Below are positions 7,764 through 16,555 of a DNA stretch of 40,093 nt, piece by piece; position 1 is the first letter of the stretch; each line of letters opens with the position of its first letter. A model generated the notes under the pieces. That model ran no database searches and was not told the origin of the DNA. It saw only the letters and a program-made list of their open reading frames with translations. The DNA is from Caldilineae bacterium (GTDB taxonomy: Bacteria > Chloroflexota > Anaerolineae > DUEN01): contig DUEN01000055.1 of assembly GCA_011176545.1 (NCBI GenBank), positions 1-40,093 on the forward strand, written 5' to 3'. Both the position numbers and the translations under genes were made by a program.

Positions 7764-7913
7764 CTTCTCACCACCTCTCAACGGCATCCCACATCATCGT
7801 ACAGGGCATATCACCAACCGGACGATTCATCCGCAGCCGATCGGCCCAGCACCTCTACATTGAACGATCGCCCACCGTCCCAAGCACTGAGCCCCACGCC
7901 ATTCCTCATCCAC

Positions 7914-9950
7914 TCACCGTTCAGCCTTTCGTCCGCGATCCTTCGCGGCCCCACGTCCATCCACTAAATCATTATAGGCGGGGGCAGAATCTTTGTCAAG
8001 CATTTGTAAGGAATCATACGAACGTCCGGCCTCGCGCGCCTCCATCTCGGCCAGTATTCGGGCCACCTCGGCGATGGCCACTCGCTGCTTGCGATACAAG
8101 TCGGATTCGCTCATGGCCAAGCGCCTGGCTACCTCGCGAACGCGCATCCCCTGAATGAACTTGAGATCCAGGATGTTATACAGCAACCACTCCGCGGCGG
8201 TCATGTGCCGCTCCCCGGGCGGCCGCAGGCGCTCAATGGCCTGGTTCAGCACGGAACGTAACGCTCGCGCGGGGTTGCCGTCCTCCTCCTCCAAGGCGTT
8301 GTTGACGATGCGCAGCCTGAGCAGCGGGCTATGGGTGAGCTTGGGGCCGCCCCAGTAATGGCTGAGGGCGTCCTTCACCCACCGCTGTAGCTCCTTCATG
8401 TCCACGACCGGCGCTTCCTCCTCCAACAGCGGAGAGCCACCGACATAGGGCACGATGCCACGCCAGGCCTGGATGCGTTCCAACTCCGGCATCATGCGCT
8501 GTAACGCCAGGAACACCGTCTGCTGTAGCTGCCGATCCTCCAGGGCGGTCTCCGCGCGGCGCAGCAACATGTTGACGGTCTGCCACTCCTCCTCGGTTAG
8601 CAAGGGCTCCTCCGTCCGCGCCTGCACCGCCAATAACCCCAATAGCCGATCCCCCTGGCTAGACCACAATGGCCAGATCCAATAGCCCGCCCGGCTGACA
8701 CAGAAGGAACGGTCCCGGTCACCGGCGGATTCCGACCGCGCCCGCCCCAGGGTGCGCAGGACCTCCACCCAATCCTCAGCCTTCAACACATCCTCGGCGC
8801 TTCGCGCGTCTCCGCACGTGGCCTCCATGTACAGCTCCCGGTCCCGGACGACCGCCACGAAGCCGGAGGGCACCCGCAGCCGCTCACAGATCGCGATCAG
8901 CACGTGCTCCAGGAACTGACGCAAGTCCCCGGATGTCAACAGCCGGCGGTCCAGCTCCTGAATCAGGCTGACCTCCTCCGCATCCTGCCGATAGATCACC
9001 CGATCGATGAAAGGCTTGCTCAGATTCACTAGAAGCTGCCCCAGGACGACGACGATCACCACGGCAAAGACGATCACCGTGTCACGGGGCAGCCCAAGGA
9101 TCGCCTCCACCTTCGGGATCAGCAGGATGACCACGATCACGGCCGCCCCCACCACCGGTCCCCTCAAGAGATAATGGATCAGGCGATGCTTCACCACCCG
9201 GTCGGGCGTGAAGGCGCCGTAATAAGCCACGCTGTAGGCCATCACGGCGAGCATCATCCCCACGCCCATATTGCCGATCAGGCTGAGGGAGAGCACCAGC
9301 CGGGACGACACGGGCTCCGGCGCGCCGACGAGCACCAGATACGGGAAGACGCCCAGCGCCGGCGCGATGAAGGATACGGCCAGATACGCCATGCGCCGCC
9401 GAGATGCCGGAGTGAGACATCGCGCCCGGGCACGGTGGATGTTGTACGCCCCGTAGAGAACGGTCAAGACGAAATACGCCGTGAAGCCGCGGAAGAGCGG
9501 TCCAGGGGCCAGATGGGTGATGGGTGGGGCGAAGATGCCATCACGCACGATCCAATCGGTGAAGAAGGCCAGAGCGCATAGACCAGCGCTCAAGAGATAG
9601 CTGAAACGCACCAGCCACCGACGGCGATCGGACAACGCGTTCGTCGTGCACAGCAACGCATCGGAGAAATGTAGATAGGCGGCGGGCACGAAGCTGATGC
9701 CCAGCCATTGGAACCGTAGCCACAGCACCGCTGCCTGGGGCGTCTCCACCCGGGGAAGGACCACGTCGCACGCGTAGACGATGGTCACGCCCGCCAGCAG
9801 GGCACAGAACCCCCGCGCCACCTCATTACGCCAATTGTAGATCAGCAGATACACCAGAAGAGAGAAGGTCAGGATCAGGATGGCTGAGGCGAGAATGAGG
9901 TCGGCGAAGGAGAGCATCTCCGTCCAATCAACGTTTAGGGTTTGCGGCAT
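7914..9950 (-). CDS. 7TM sensor-like protein with GAF-like region and C-terminal HTH, no kinase domain
   Basis: A 678-residue membrane protein. The first ~230 residues form a set of hydrophobic helices like the N-terminal 7TM region of histidine kinases. Two more hydrophobic helices follow around 245-310 (VVGAAVIVVILLIP and VIVFAVVIVVVLG). A cytoplasmic GAF-like region (about 325-465, FLEHVLIAICERLRVPSGF...) precedes a helical segment. No H-box, N-box or GxG motifs of a histidine kinase are present. Near 600-635 there is a helix-turn-helix-like stretch (MRVREVARRLAMSESDLYR). It may be a membrane-tethered one-component regulator. AGAAGG precedes the ATG and the GNAT gene ends 20 nt upstream, so the two are probably cotranscribed. 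Domain calls are from motif reading; function is unknown. Confidence 0.75.
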   Translation of the reverse strand: MPQTLNVDWTEMLSFADLILASAILILTFSLLVYLLIYNWRNEVARGFCALLAGVTIVYACDVVLPRVETPQAAVLWLRFQWLGISFVPAAYLHFSDALLCTTNALSDRRRWLVRFSYLLSAGLCALAFFTDWIVRDGIFAPPITHLAPGPLFRGFTAYFVLTVLYGAYNIHRARARCLTPASRRRMAYLAVSFIAPALGVFPYLVLVGAPEPVSSRLVLSLSLIGNMGVGMMLAVMAYSVAYYGAFTPDRVVKHRLIHYLLRGPVVGAAVIVVILLIPKVEAILGLPRDTVIVFAVVIVVVLGQLLVNLSKPFIDRVIYRQDAEEVSLIQELDRRLLTSGDLRQFLEHVLIAICERLRVPSGFVAVVRDRELYMEATCGDARSAEDVLKAEDWVEVLRTLGRARSESAGDRDRSFCVSRAGYWIWPLWSSQGDRLLGLLAVQARTEEPLLTEEEWQTVNMLLRRAETALEDRQLQQTVFLALQRMMPELERIQAWRGIVPYVGGSPLLEEEAPVVDMKELQRWVKDALSHYWGGPKLTHSPLLRLRIVNNALEEEDGNPARALRSVLNQAIERLRPPGERHMTAAEWLLYNILDLKFIQGMRVREVARRLAMSESDLYRKQRVAIAEVARILAEMEAREAGRSYDSLQMLDKDSAPAYNDLVDGRGAAKDRGRKAER

Positions 9951-9970
9951 AAGGCCTTCTAAAAGAGAGC

Positions 9971-10501
9971 CTAGGTCAGGCTACGTCCGAAAAACAGAGC
10001 GATATCCCGGTTAGCGAAATAGCGGTCGTTAAAGCCGCAGAACTCAAAACCCAGCTTCTGGCAGAAGCAGATCGCCGGATAGTTCTTGCTCTGCACCGGG
10101 ACCATCAAGCGTTCCAGGCCCCGGGCCTGCGCCCACTGAATCGCGGCGGACATGAGCGATGTGCCCAGGCCCTGCCGTCGATGAGCCCGATCCACGATCA
10201 GGTTATGCACCCAGGCCAGCCCCTGATCCGGCTGAGCGATGACCTCGATGTATCCCTTCACATCCCGCCCTTCCGCCGCTACATAGACGCACTCCCCACG
10301 CTCCCAGTGCTCTAGCAGGCTCTCGCCGCGCGGCGGATAGGCGACGACCATCGTGCGAGGCAATCGAACCGGACGGAACTGGACGGAAATACCGGACTCA
10401 TCCTGGCGCAGGTCCAACTGCCATACGTAATCCGTCTCGTAGGAGGCATCTAACTCAAAACACGGGCTGAGATCGTGCAAGTCAGCAGGACGAATACGCA
10501 T
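9971..10501 (-). CDS. GNAT N-acetyltransferase, streptothricin-acetyltransferase-like
   Basis: A 176-residue acetyl-CoA-dependent acetyltransferase. The cofactor loop RRQGLG is at 108-113 after the strand WVHNLIVD. The C-terminal motif PAICFCQKLGFEFCGFNDRY resembles the corresponding segment of streptothricin acetyltransferases. The acceptor is not deducible, and such proteins in environmental bacteria often act on housekeeping amines or proteins. It precedes the 7TM-HTH gene by 20 nt in the same orientation, so the membrane protein may be cotranscribed with it. Confidence in the fold is high and in the substrate low. Confidence 0.85.
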   Translation of the reverse strand: MRIRPADLHDLSPCFELDASYETDYVWQLDLRQDESGISVQFRPVRLPRTMVVAYPPRGESLLEHWERGECVYVAAEGRDVKGYIEVIAQPDQGLAWVHNLIVDRAHRRQGLGTSLMSAAIQWAQARGLERLMVPVQSKNYPAICFCQKLGFEFCGFNDRYFANRDIALFFGRSLT

Positions 10502-10769
10502 ACCCGGGTCCCTTCCTCAATGATCCCCACATCACGCCCACCCACTGCGAAAATTGTAGCACTGCGGCATAGAAATGGCAAGGCACCGCGCGACGCTCGC
10601 GGGGCATCACCGAATGACGAAGCGATGATAACCCGTCGGTGCTACTACATGCGTGCCCGATCACGCTTTCTCTGACCGCAGGGACGCCGAAGGCGCAGAG
10701 ATCCCCTCTCTTTTCTTCCTCCTCTGCGTCTCCGCGATGAGATACGGGTCATCATCGCATGACGAAGGT
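10502..10769. other. intergenic region between divergent GNAT and nusA operons
   Basis: No gene is seen here. About 10667-10737 consists of GCAGAG/CTCTGCG phrases in partly inverted arrangement (ACCGCAGGGACGC ... CTCTGCGTCTCCGCG), related to the phrase at 6438. The nusA promoter begins at 10770. Confidence 0.5.
10667..10737. repeat. degenerate CTCTGCG/CGCAGAG repeat phrase
   Basis: The stretch contains CGCAGGGACGC, GGCGCAGAG and, inverted, CTCTGCGTCTCCGCG separated by a pyrimidine-rich run. The same vocabulary appears at 6438-6467. It is low-information intergenic sequence that may form hairpins, with no coding potential. Confidence 0.45.
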
Positions 10770-10798
10770 TTGCCACGCCCTCGGAAATATGGTAAAAT
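10770..10798 (+). promoter_or_regulatory. promoter of the nusA-infB operon
   Basis: TTGCCA (10770-10775) and TAAAAT (10793-10798) are spaced by 17 nt, each one base off consensus. Transcription would start near 10805, giving a leader of about 136 nt before nusA. Confidence 0.75.
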
Positions 10799-10824
10799 CT
10801 CCCCGCAAAGATCGTAACGTTCTG

Positions 10825-10849
10825 GAAAAGTGGGCAGCCCCCACTTTTC
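10825..10849 (+). promoter_or_regulatory. leader hairpin of the nusA operon (possible attenuator)
   Basis: Arms GAAAAGTGGG and CCCACTTTTC pair perfectly over 10 bp around a 5-nt loop, about 20 nt into the leader. From memory, hairpins of this AGTGGG/CCCACT type are common in the leaders of rimP-nusA operons. The following sequence (TTGCTGTAAGGGGGTTTTT) gives a delayed T-run. NusA stimulates pausing and intrinsic termination, so autoregulation through this hairpin is plausible but inferred. Confidence 0.5.
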
Positions 10850-10940
10850 TTGCTGTAAGGGGGTTTTTCATCTCCCATGACGGTAAGTCGGTGCACTTCA
10901 CCGGCCAGCGCAGGCAGATAGGTGAGGCGTGGAGCGCAAT

Positions 10941-12590
10941 ATGAATAGCGAGTTGATCCGGGCTATTAACCAGATCGCCGCAGAAAAGGAACTTTCTAAG
11001 CAAGTGATCTTGGACGCCGTCGAGGCCGCCCTGATCTCGGCATATCGCCGGAACTTCGGGACCGCGGCCAATGTGACCGCGCGCATTGATCCCGAAACGG
11101 GAGAGATCAGCATATACGCCCAAAAGGAGGTCGTCGAGGAGGTTAAGGATCCCAGGACGCAGATCTCCCTGGAGGAGGCCCGCAAGATCGACCCGAACGC
11201 GCAGATTGGCAGTCGCGTAGCCATCGAGAGCACGCCCAAGAACTTCGGCCGCATCGCCGCACAGACGGCTAAGCAGGTCATCTTGCAGCGGATCAAGGAA
11301 GCCGAGCGGGAGACCGTGTATCAATACTTCGAGGAGCGCGTCGGGGAGATCGTCCAGGGGAAGGTGCAAAGCGTTGACTACAGCACGGGTACGGTCACGG
11401 TCAACCTGGACCGGGCTGAGGGGACCATGACCAAGGAAGATCAGATCCCCTCGGAGCGCTATCGGCCAGGGCACACCGTGCGTGCCCTGCTGGTGGAAGT
11501 CCACCGTGGCAACCGCGGCCCGATCATTCGGCTATCGCGCTCGCATCGTAACCTGCTACGCCGGCTCCTGGAAAAGGAGGTCCCGGAGATCTTCCAGGGG
11601 AGCGTGGAGATCAAGGCCATCGCCCGCGAGCCCGGACAACGATCGAAGGTGGCCGTCGCTCCCATGCAGCCGGGCGTGGACCCGGTGGGCTCCTGCGTGG
11701 GGATGCGCGGCATGCGCATCCAGGCCATCGTCAACGAGCTGAACGGCGAGAAGATCGACATCGTGGAATGGAGCCCAGACACGGCCACGTTCATCGCTAA
11801 CGCGCTCAGCCCGGCCAAGGTCACGGACGTCATCCTGGAGGAGACGCCCGATAACCGGACGGCCATCGTCATCGTGCCCGACAACCAGCTCTCCCTGGCT
11901 ATCGGTAAGGAGGGCCAGAACGCCCGACTCGCTGCTAAGCTGACCGGCTGGCGCATCGATATCAAGAGCGAGAGCGAGGCCGCCGAGGAAGGGCTGGATC
12001 AGATAGCCGCTGAGCGGCGCCGCATGGCCGAGACGATCCAGGCCAGCGGCGAGAAGGATCTGCTCGCGGTCGCCGAGGAGATCCTACGCCGGACCAGCAA
12101 GGAGGATACCTCCCGGACCTTCGATGAGGCCCTGGAAGCGGCGATGGCCCAGACCGCCGGGCTGGCCCCCTTCGATCTGGAGCTGGAGGGGCTCACCACG
12201 GACATCTCAGAGGCCCCGACGACCCGAGACGAGGCTCACGAGGCCGAGTCGGAGACGGCGGCGCCTGCATCGGAACAGGGAGTGACGGGGGCCGTGGAAG
12301 AAGGCGACCCGGCCGGGACGACCGATGAGGAGGGCCAGGAGGCCGCGGCCACGCCGATCACTGGTGAGCTGGAGATCGAAGGGATCGACGCTATCCTGGA
12401 CGACTTTGAGGAAGACCTCGACGAAGAGGACGAAGGAGAGGAGGGCGGCCGGAAGCGCAAGAAGCGCAAAAAGAAGGGGAAGAAGCGCCGGCTGCTTTAC
12501 GATGAGGAAACCGGCCAGACGATCGCGCTGCGTCGTCATAAGCGCCCCTCCCAAAGCTGGGAGGATTACGATGAGGATTACGACTTCTAA
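10941..12590 (+). CDS. nusA: transcription termination/antitermination factor NusA
   Basis: A 549-residue RNA polymerase-associated factor. The N-terminal domain ([20 protein letters not shown]) is followed by an S1 domain (from about 130) and KH1/KH2 with [15 protein letters not shown] near 245 and [14 protein letters not shown] near 322. Beyond about 370 there is no recognisable acidic-repeat domain. Instead there is a long Glu/Ala-rich linker, then an acidic patch (about 485-500) directly followed by a Lys/Arg-rich patch ([14 protein letters not shown]) and an aromatic-acidic end ([10 protein letters not shown]). The ATG at 10941 has GGAG 6 nt upstream; a GTG 12 nt earlier is less well placed. 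It is first in the operon, where rimP would normally precede it. Confidence 0.94.
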   Translation: MNSELIRAINQIAAEKELSKQVILDAVEAALISAYRRNFGTAANVTARIDPETGEISIYAQKEVVEEVKDPRTQISLEEARKIDPNAQIGSRVAIESTPKNFGRIAAQTAKQVILQRIKEAERETVYQYFEERVGEIVQGKVQSVDYSTGTVTVNLDRAEGTMTKEDQIPSERYRPGHTVRALLVEVHRGNRGPIIRLSRSHRNLLRRLLEKEVPEIFQGSVEIKAIAREPGQRSKVAVAPMQPGVDPVGSCVGMRGMRIQAIVNELNGEKIDIVEWSPDTATFIANALSPAKVTDVILEETPDNRTAIVIVPDNQLSLAIGKEGQNARLAAKLTGWRIDIKSESEAAEEGLDQIAAERRRMAETIQASGEKDLLAVAEEILRRTSKEDTSRTFDEALEAAMAQTAGLAPFDLELEGLTTDISEAPTTRDEAHEAESETAAPASEQGVTGAVEEGDPAGTTDEEGQEAAATPITGELEIEGIDAILDDFEEDLDEEDEGEEGGRKRKKRKKKGKKRRLLYDEETGQTIALRRHKRPSQSWEDYDEDYDF

Positions 12591-12599
12591 CAACGGGCT

Positions 12600-12929
12600 A
12601 TGACCATGCGCCGTCGACACATACCACAGCGCACATGCATCGCCTGCCGCAAAGTACAAAACAAGCGGGATCTCATCCGCATTGTGCGTACCCCGGAGGG
12701 GGAGGTCGTGATCGACCCCACGGGGAAACGATCTGGTCGAGGTGCATATCTGTGTCCGTCGCAGGAATGCTGGCAAAACGTCATCGCTTCCGGCGGACGG
12801 CGACTAGCGCAGGCGCTCAAGGTCCCGATTGACGCGGAAACGCTGGCCATGCTGGAAGCATACGCGAAGGATCTGCCGCCCCCAGCGTCACAGGACGAGC
12901 AAGGAGCTGGAGCCAATGCTCCAGCTTAG
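12600..12929 (+). CDS. ylxR: YlxR-family RNA-binding protein (DUF448)
   Basis: A 109-residue small basic protein. The conserved segment RTCIACRKVQNKRDLIRIV near the start and GRGAYLCPSQECW near 50-62 are the YlxR signature. The family is found between nusA and infB in many bacteria and binds RNA or nucleoid-associated DNA; the exact role is unsettled. It starts 9 nt after nusA without a clear Shine-Dalgarno, so translation may be coupled; a second ATG lies two codons inside. An L7Ae-type ylxQ gene, often next in other bacteria, is absent here. Confidence 0.92.
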   Translation: MTMRRRHIPQRTCIACRKVQNKRDLIRIVRTPEGEVVIDPTGKRSGRGAYLCPSQECWQNVIASGGRRLAQALKVPIDAETLAMLEAYAKDLPPPASQDEQGAGANAPA

Positions 12930-13235
12930 AGGTATGGCGCCAGGTCATGGACGCCCGAAGGATAGACGATCAGGTTCCGGAGATGGGCCAGGCGAGGGGG
13001 AGTGACCTATGAGGGCATAGCTCACACCCATACCTCTATAACTTCCCCCTCGCCCACTTCCATCCCTTTCCTTGGCCGAACTGGGCTTATCTGCCCACCC
13101 CACGGCCAGACTCTCCTGTGGCCCCTCCGGCAAAATCGAATACAGCTTAGACCGGTCGGCGTCCCGCCCGACGTCACCGTCGCGCGTGAATCAGGTAGAG
13201 CTCATCTATCCGACCGGTAGAAAGGAGACGAGCCT
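12930..13235 (+). other. 306-nt structured spacer between ylxR and infB
   Basis: There is no open frame of note. Two inverted repeats are visible: GGCGAGGGGGAGT near 12992 with ACTTCCCCCTCGCC near 13050 (one bulge), and ACCGGTCGG (13151-13159) with CCGACCGGT (13210-13218), a perfect 9-bp match. The second arm ends 2 nt before the infB Shine-Dalgarno AAAGGAG (13221-13227). A leader role in infB expression is possible. I saw no convincing promoter. Confidence 0.5.
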
Positions 13236-15194
13236 ATGGCGAATAGATCACGTAGGGGAAGGGCCACTCCCCGTGGACCACGCAGACGCGGGGGTCGGCC
13301 TCCACGGAAGGATCGCAACAAGGCTCCATCACGAGAGACGACGGCCGCCGTGGCCGAAGCCACGGAACAAGAACAGAGCGCGGGACCTCCGCGGGAGATC
13401 GAGATCCCGGAGGCCATCACCGTACGCGACCTGGCCGAGAAGATGGGTCGCAGTCCCATCGATGTCATCAAGGTCCTCATGAACTTCGGCGTGATGGCGG
13501 CTATTAATCAGACGATCGACTTCGACACCGCCGTCATCGTCGGCGAGGAGATGGGCATTGAGGTCAAGCCCATCCAGCCGGAACGGCCGGAACCTGCAGA
13601 AGAGGAGGCCGAGCCCGCGGGACCGAAAACTCTCTGGCAGAAGGTGCTGGAAACGGAACGACCGGAAGACCTGGAACCGCGCCCGCCAGTGGTCACGGTG
13701 CTGGGCCATGTGGACCACGGTAAGACGACGCTGTTGGACGCCATCCGACACACGAACGTGGTCGAAGGGGAAGCGGGCGGCATCACGCAACACATCGGCG
13801 CCTATCAGGTAGAGCTGGATGGGCGCAAGATCACGTTCCTGGACACGCCGGGTCATGAGGCCTTCACCGCCATGCGGGCCCGCGGCGCTCAGGTGACCGA
13901 CCTAGTCGTCCTGGTGGTAGCCGCCGATGACGGCGTGATGCCCCAGACTCGAGAGGCCCTGGATCACGCCCGCGCCGCCGGCGTGCCGATCGTCGTCGCG
14001 CTCACCAAGATCGATAAGCCCAACGCGAACGTGGACCGGGTGAAACAACAACTCGCCGACCTGGGCCTGGTGCCCGAGGATTGGGGCGGTGAAACTATCG
14101 TGGTGCCTGTGTGCGCGATAACGGGCGAAGGCGTCCAGGAGCTGTTGGAGAACATCCTCGTGGTGACTGAGCTTGAGGGGCTCAAGGCGAACCCCAACCG
14201 CCCGGCCATGGGCACGGTGATCGAGAGCGGCCTGGATCGCACGCGAGGCCCTATGGCCACGCTGCTGGTGCAGAACGGGACCCTGCACGTGGGCGATAAC
14301 CTCGTCATCGGCGAGGTATGGGGGCGCGTGCGCGCCATGTTCGACGAGCATGGCAAGAGCGTTAAAGAGGCCCCGCCTGCTACACCCGTGCAGGTGATCG
14401 GCCTCTCCGGCGTGCCGCCAGCGGGCGAGATCTTTGAGGTGGTAAGTGATGAGCGCACGGCGCGAACTATCGCCAATGAGCGCGCGGAGGAACGCCGACA
14501 ACGGGAGCGTCAGCCGACCGCGAAGGCCGTCAGCCTGGAGGACATCTTCGAGCAGGTCCAGGCTGGTGAGGTCAAGGAGCTTAACCTGATCCTGAAGGTG
14601 GATGTCCAGGGTTCGCTGGAGCCCATCGTCAACTCGCTGGAGCAGCTCAACGAACGCCATGAGGATGTCCAGCTGCGCATCCTACACCAGGGACTGGGCA
14701 ATATCAGCGAGTCCGATGTCATGTTGGCCGTCGCTTCTAAGGCCATCGTCATCGGCTTCAATGTCGGCGTGGATGCCGCCGCGCATCGCATGGCTGAGTC
14801 AGAAGGCGTACAAATCCGTCTTTATGATGTTATCTATCATCTCGTCGAGGATATCGACAAGGCGCTGCGCGGGCTGCTGGAGCCCGAATATCACGAGATC
14901 GTCATCGGCCACGCGGAGGTGCGTCAGGTATTCCATATCCCCCGACGTGGTAAAGTGGCTGGCTGCTATGTCACGGACGGCATCGCCGCCCGGAACGCCC
15001 TGGTTCGCGTGCGACGCAACGGCACCGTCATCCACGAGGGACGCGTCGCATCCTTGAAGCGGTTCCAGGAGGATGTATCCGAGGTGCGACAGGACTTCGA
15101 GTGTGGGATCGCCTTAGAGGGCTTTGAGGACTTCGAGGTCGGGGACATCCTGGAGTTCTGCCGCACGGAACAGGTCGCCCAGGAGGCCTCGTAA
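13236..15194 (+). CDS. infB: translation initiation factor IF-2
   Basis: A 652-residue GTPase that places fMet-tRNA on the 30S subunit. A short basic N-terminus (rich in Arg/Gly) leads into one IF2N domain (about 57-105, [22 protein letters not shown]). The G domain has GHVDHGKT near 157, DTPGHEAF near 203 and TKID near 254 (the usual N of NKxD is T). Domains II-IV follow with the family strings [16 protein letters not shown] and the C-terminal GCYVTDG. The N-terminal extension is much shorter than in E. coli. AAAGGAG lies 8 nt before the ATG. rbfA follows after 5 nt. Confidence 0.97.
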   Translation: MANRSRRGRATPRGPRRRGGRPPRKDRNKAPSRETTAAVAEATEQEQSAGPPREIEIPEAITVRDLAEKMGRSPIDVIKVLMNFGVMAAINQTIDFDTAVIVGEEMGIEVKPIQPERPEPAEEEAEPAGPKTLWQKVLETERPEDLEPRPPVVTVLGHVDHGKTTLLDAIRHTNVVEGEAGGITQHIGAYQVELDGRKITFLDTPGHEAFTAMRARGAQVTDLVVLVVAADDGVMPQTREALDHARAAGVPIVVALTKIDKPNANVDRVKQQLADLGLVPEDWGGETIVVPVCAITGEGVQELLENILVVTELEGLKANPNRPAMGTVIESGLDRTRGPMATLLVQNGTLHVGDNLVIGEVWGRVRAMFDEHGKSVKEAPPATPVQVIGLSGVPPAGEIFEVVSDERTARTIANERAEERRQRERQPTAKAVSLEDIFEQVQAGEVKELNLILKVDVQGSLEPIVNSLEQLNERHEDVQLRILHQGLGNISESDVMLAVASKAIVIGFNVGVDAAAHRMAESEGVQIRLYDVIYHLVEDIDKALRGLLEPEYHEIVIGHAEVRQVFHIPRRGKVAGCYVTDGIAARNALVRVRRNGTVIHEGRVASLKRFQEDVSEVRQDFECGIALEGFEDFEVGDILEFCRTEQVAQEAS

Positions 15195-15199
15195 TAGAA

Positions 15200-15571
15200 A
15201 TGACGACAAGTCGCCGACAGAGACGAGTTGCGGACTTGCTCATGGAAGAGCTCGGCGTGATGATCGCGCTGGAGCTCGGTGACCCGCGCTTGGAGTTCGT
15301 CAGCGTGACCGCGGTTGAGGTCAGTCCAGACCTCCGTCACGCGCACGTGTACGTCAGTCACCTGGGCACGCCGGAGGACGAGCCCGAGATCCTGGCGGCG
15401 CTCGGACATGCGACCGGCTATCTGCGCCGCGAGCTGGCCCGACGGGTCGTCCTGCGGTACATCCCGAAGCTCACGTTCCACATCGACGATACCCTGGCGC
15501 GGGCACGCCGCATCGACGAGATCCTTGAAAGCTTGCACGAACATGACACAGGACCAGAGCAAGAAGACTGA
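15200..15571 (+). CDS. rbfA: 30S ribosome-binding factor RbfA
   Basis: A 123-residue KH-fold protein that binds the 5' helix of 16S rRNA during late 30S maturation. It has the family's N-terminal RRQRRVADLLMEEL, the central AVEVSPDLRHAHVYVS and the end ARARRIDEIL. Only 5 nt separate it from infB, whose last codons contain the AGGAGG that can serve as its ribosome site. It is of ordinary family length, in its common position downstream of infB. Confidence 0.95.
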   Translation: MTTSRRQRRVADLLMEELGVMIALELGDPRLEFVSVTAVEVSPDLRHAHVYVSHLGTPEDEPEILAALGHATGYLRRELARRVVLRYIPKLTFHIDDTLARARRIDEILESLHEHDTGPEQED

Positions 15572-15575
15572 AATC

Positions 15576-16538
15576 ATGGACCCGCGCATCCCCAGCCTGA
15601 TCGAGAAGGCGGAGCGGGCGCTCATCGTTACTCACATCTCACCCGACGGGGATGCGATCGGGTCCTTGTTGGGATTGGGGTGGGCGTTGCGCGCCCTCGG
15701 GAAGCACTCAGTGCTGGCCTGCGCCGATCCGGTGCCCCAACCCTTTCACTTCCTGCCGGGGCATCAAGAGATCGTGCGAGAGCCTGAGGGGACCTTCGAC
15801 CTGGTCATCGGCCTGGACGCCTCGGATCCACAACGGCTGGGATCACCCTGGCAACAGGCCGAAGGGTTGGACGCGCCCAAGATCGTCATCGATCATCACG
15901 TCACCAATCTCCACTTTGGCGATATCAACTGGGTGGATACGACGGCCGCGGCCACGGCGGAGATGATCTACGAGCTGGTGCAGGCCCTGGACGTGCCCAT
16001 GAACGTAGACATCGCCCAATGTCTGCTATGTGGCGTGGTAACCGATACGCGCGGCTTTCGCACATCGAACACAACACCGCGCAGCCTGGCCATCGCCACG
16101 CGGCTCATGGAGGCCGGCGCCGATCTGAACCTGGTCACGGAGCAGGCGCTCAATCGCAAGCCCCTCGCCGTGCTGCGGCTGTGGGGCATGGCCCTGCCAC
16201 GCATGCAGATGCGCGGGCGCATCCTGTGGAGCACGGTAACCCGCCAGATGCGCGAGGAGACCGGCGTCAACGACAATGGCGACGGTGGGCTGGTGAACGT
16301 GCTCGTATCTGCCAATGAGGCCGATGTGGCTGTCGTTTTCACCGAGCGGGAGGACAACCGGGTCGAGGTCGGCATGCGCGCCAAACCTGGATTCGATGTC
16401 AGTCAGGTCGCCCTCTCATTGGGCGGCGGCGGACATCCTCAGGCGGCGGGATGCGTCATCAAGGGCTCCCTGGAGGAAGTCCAGGAGCTGGTGTTATCCG
16501 CCCTGGAGGAATCCCTGAGACGGCAGGGAGGAGAGTGA
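15576..16538 (+). CDS. nrnA: DHH-family bifunctional nanoRNase / pAp phosphatase (NrnA type)
   Basis: A 320-residue phosphoesterase degrading 2-5-nt RNA fragments and probably 3'-phosphoadenosine 5'-phosphate. Motifs: THISPDGDAIGS near 20-30, GLDASDPQR near 75-85, the namesake VIDHHVTN near 105-112, and the C-terminal DHHA1 motif GGGGHPQAAGC near 285-295. The start at 15576 is 5 nt after the rbfA stop. An in-frame ATG at 15543 overlapping rbfA would add 11 residues and cannot be excluded; still longer frames are spurious. The location between rbfA and truB is the usual one in Firmicutes and Chloroflexota. Confidence 0.92.
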   Translation: MDPRIPSLIEKAERALIVTHISPDGDAIGSLLGLGWALRALGKHSVLACADPVPQPFHFLPGHQEIVREPEGTFDLVIGLDASDPQRLGSPWQQAEGLDAPKIVIDHHVTNLHFGDINWVDTTAAATAEMIYELVQALDVPMNVDIAQCLLCGVVTDTRGFRTSNTTPRSLAIATRLMEAGADLNLVTEQALNRKPLAVLRLWGMALPRMQMRGRILWSTVTRQMREETGVNDNGDGGLVNVLVSANEADVAVVFTEREDNRVEVGMRAKPGFDVSQVALSLGGGGHPQAAGCVIKGSLEEVQELVLSALEESLRRQGGE

Positions 16539-16555
16539 ACGCACGTGCCTCATCC

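Noticed and set aside
10752-11504. A 250-residue minus-strand open frame over the nusA leader and gene
   Set aside because: It covers the nusA promoter and the conserved nusA coding region in antisense, with no ribosome site or recognisable domain.
15315-15542. Longer N-terminus for the DHH phosphoesterase
   Set aside because: The extra 76 codons lie inside rbfA in another frame and encode Arg/Ser/Thr-rich junk; starts at 15543 or 15576 agree with the family.
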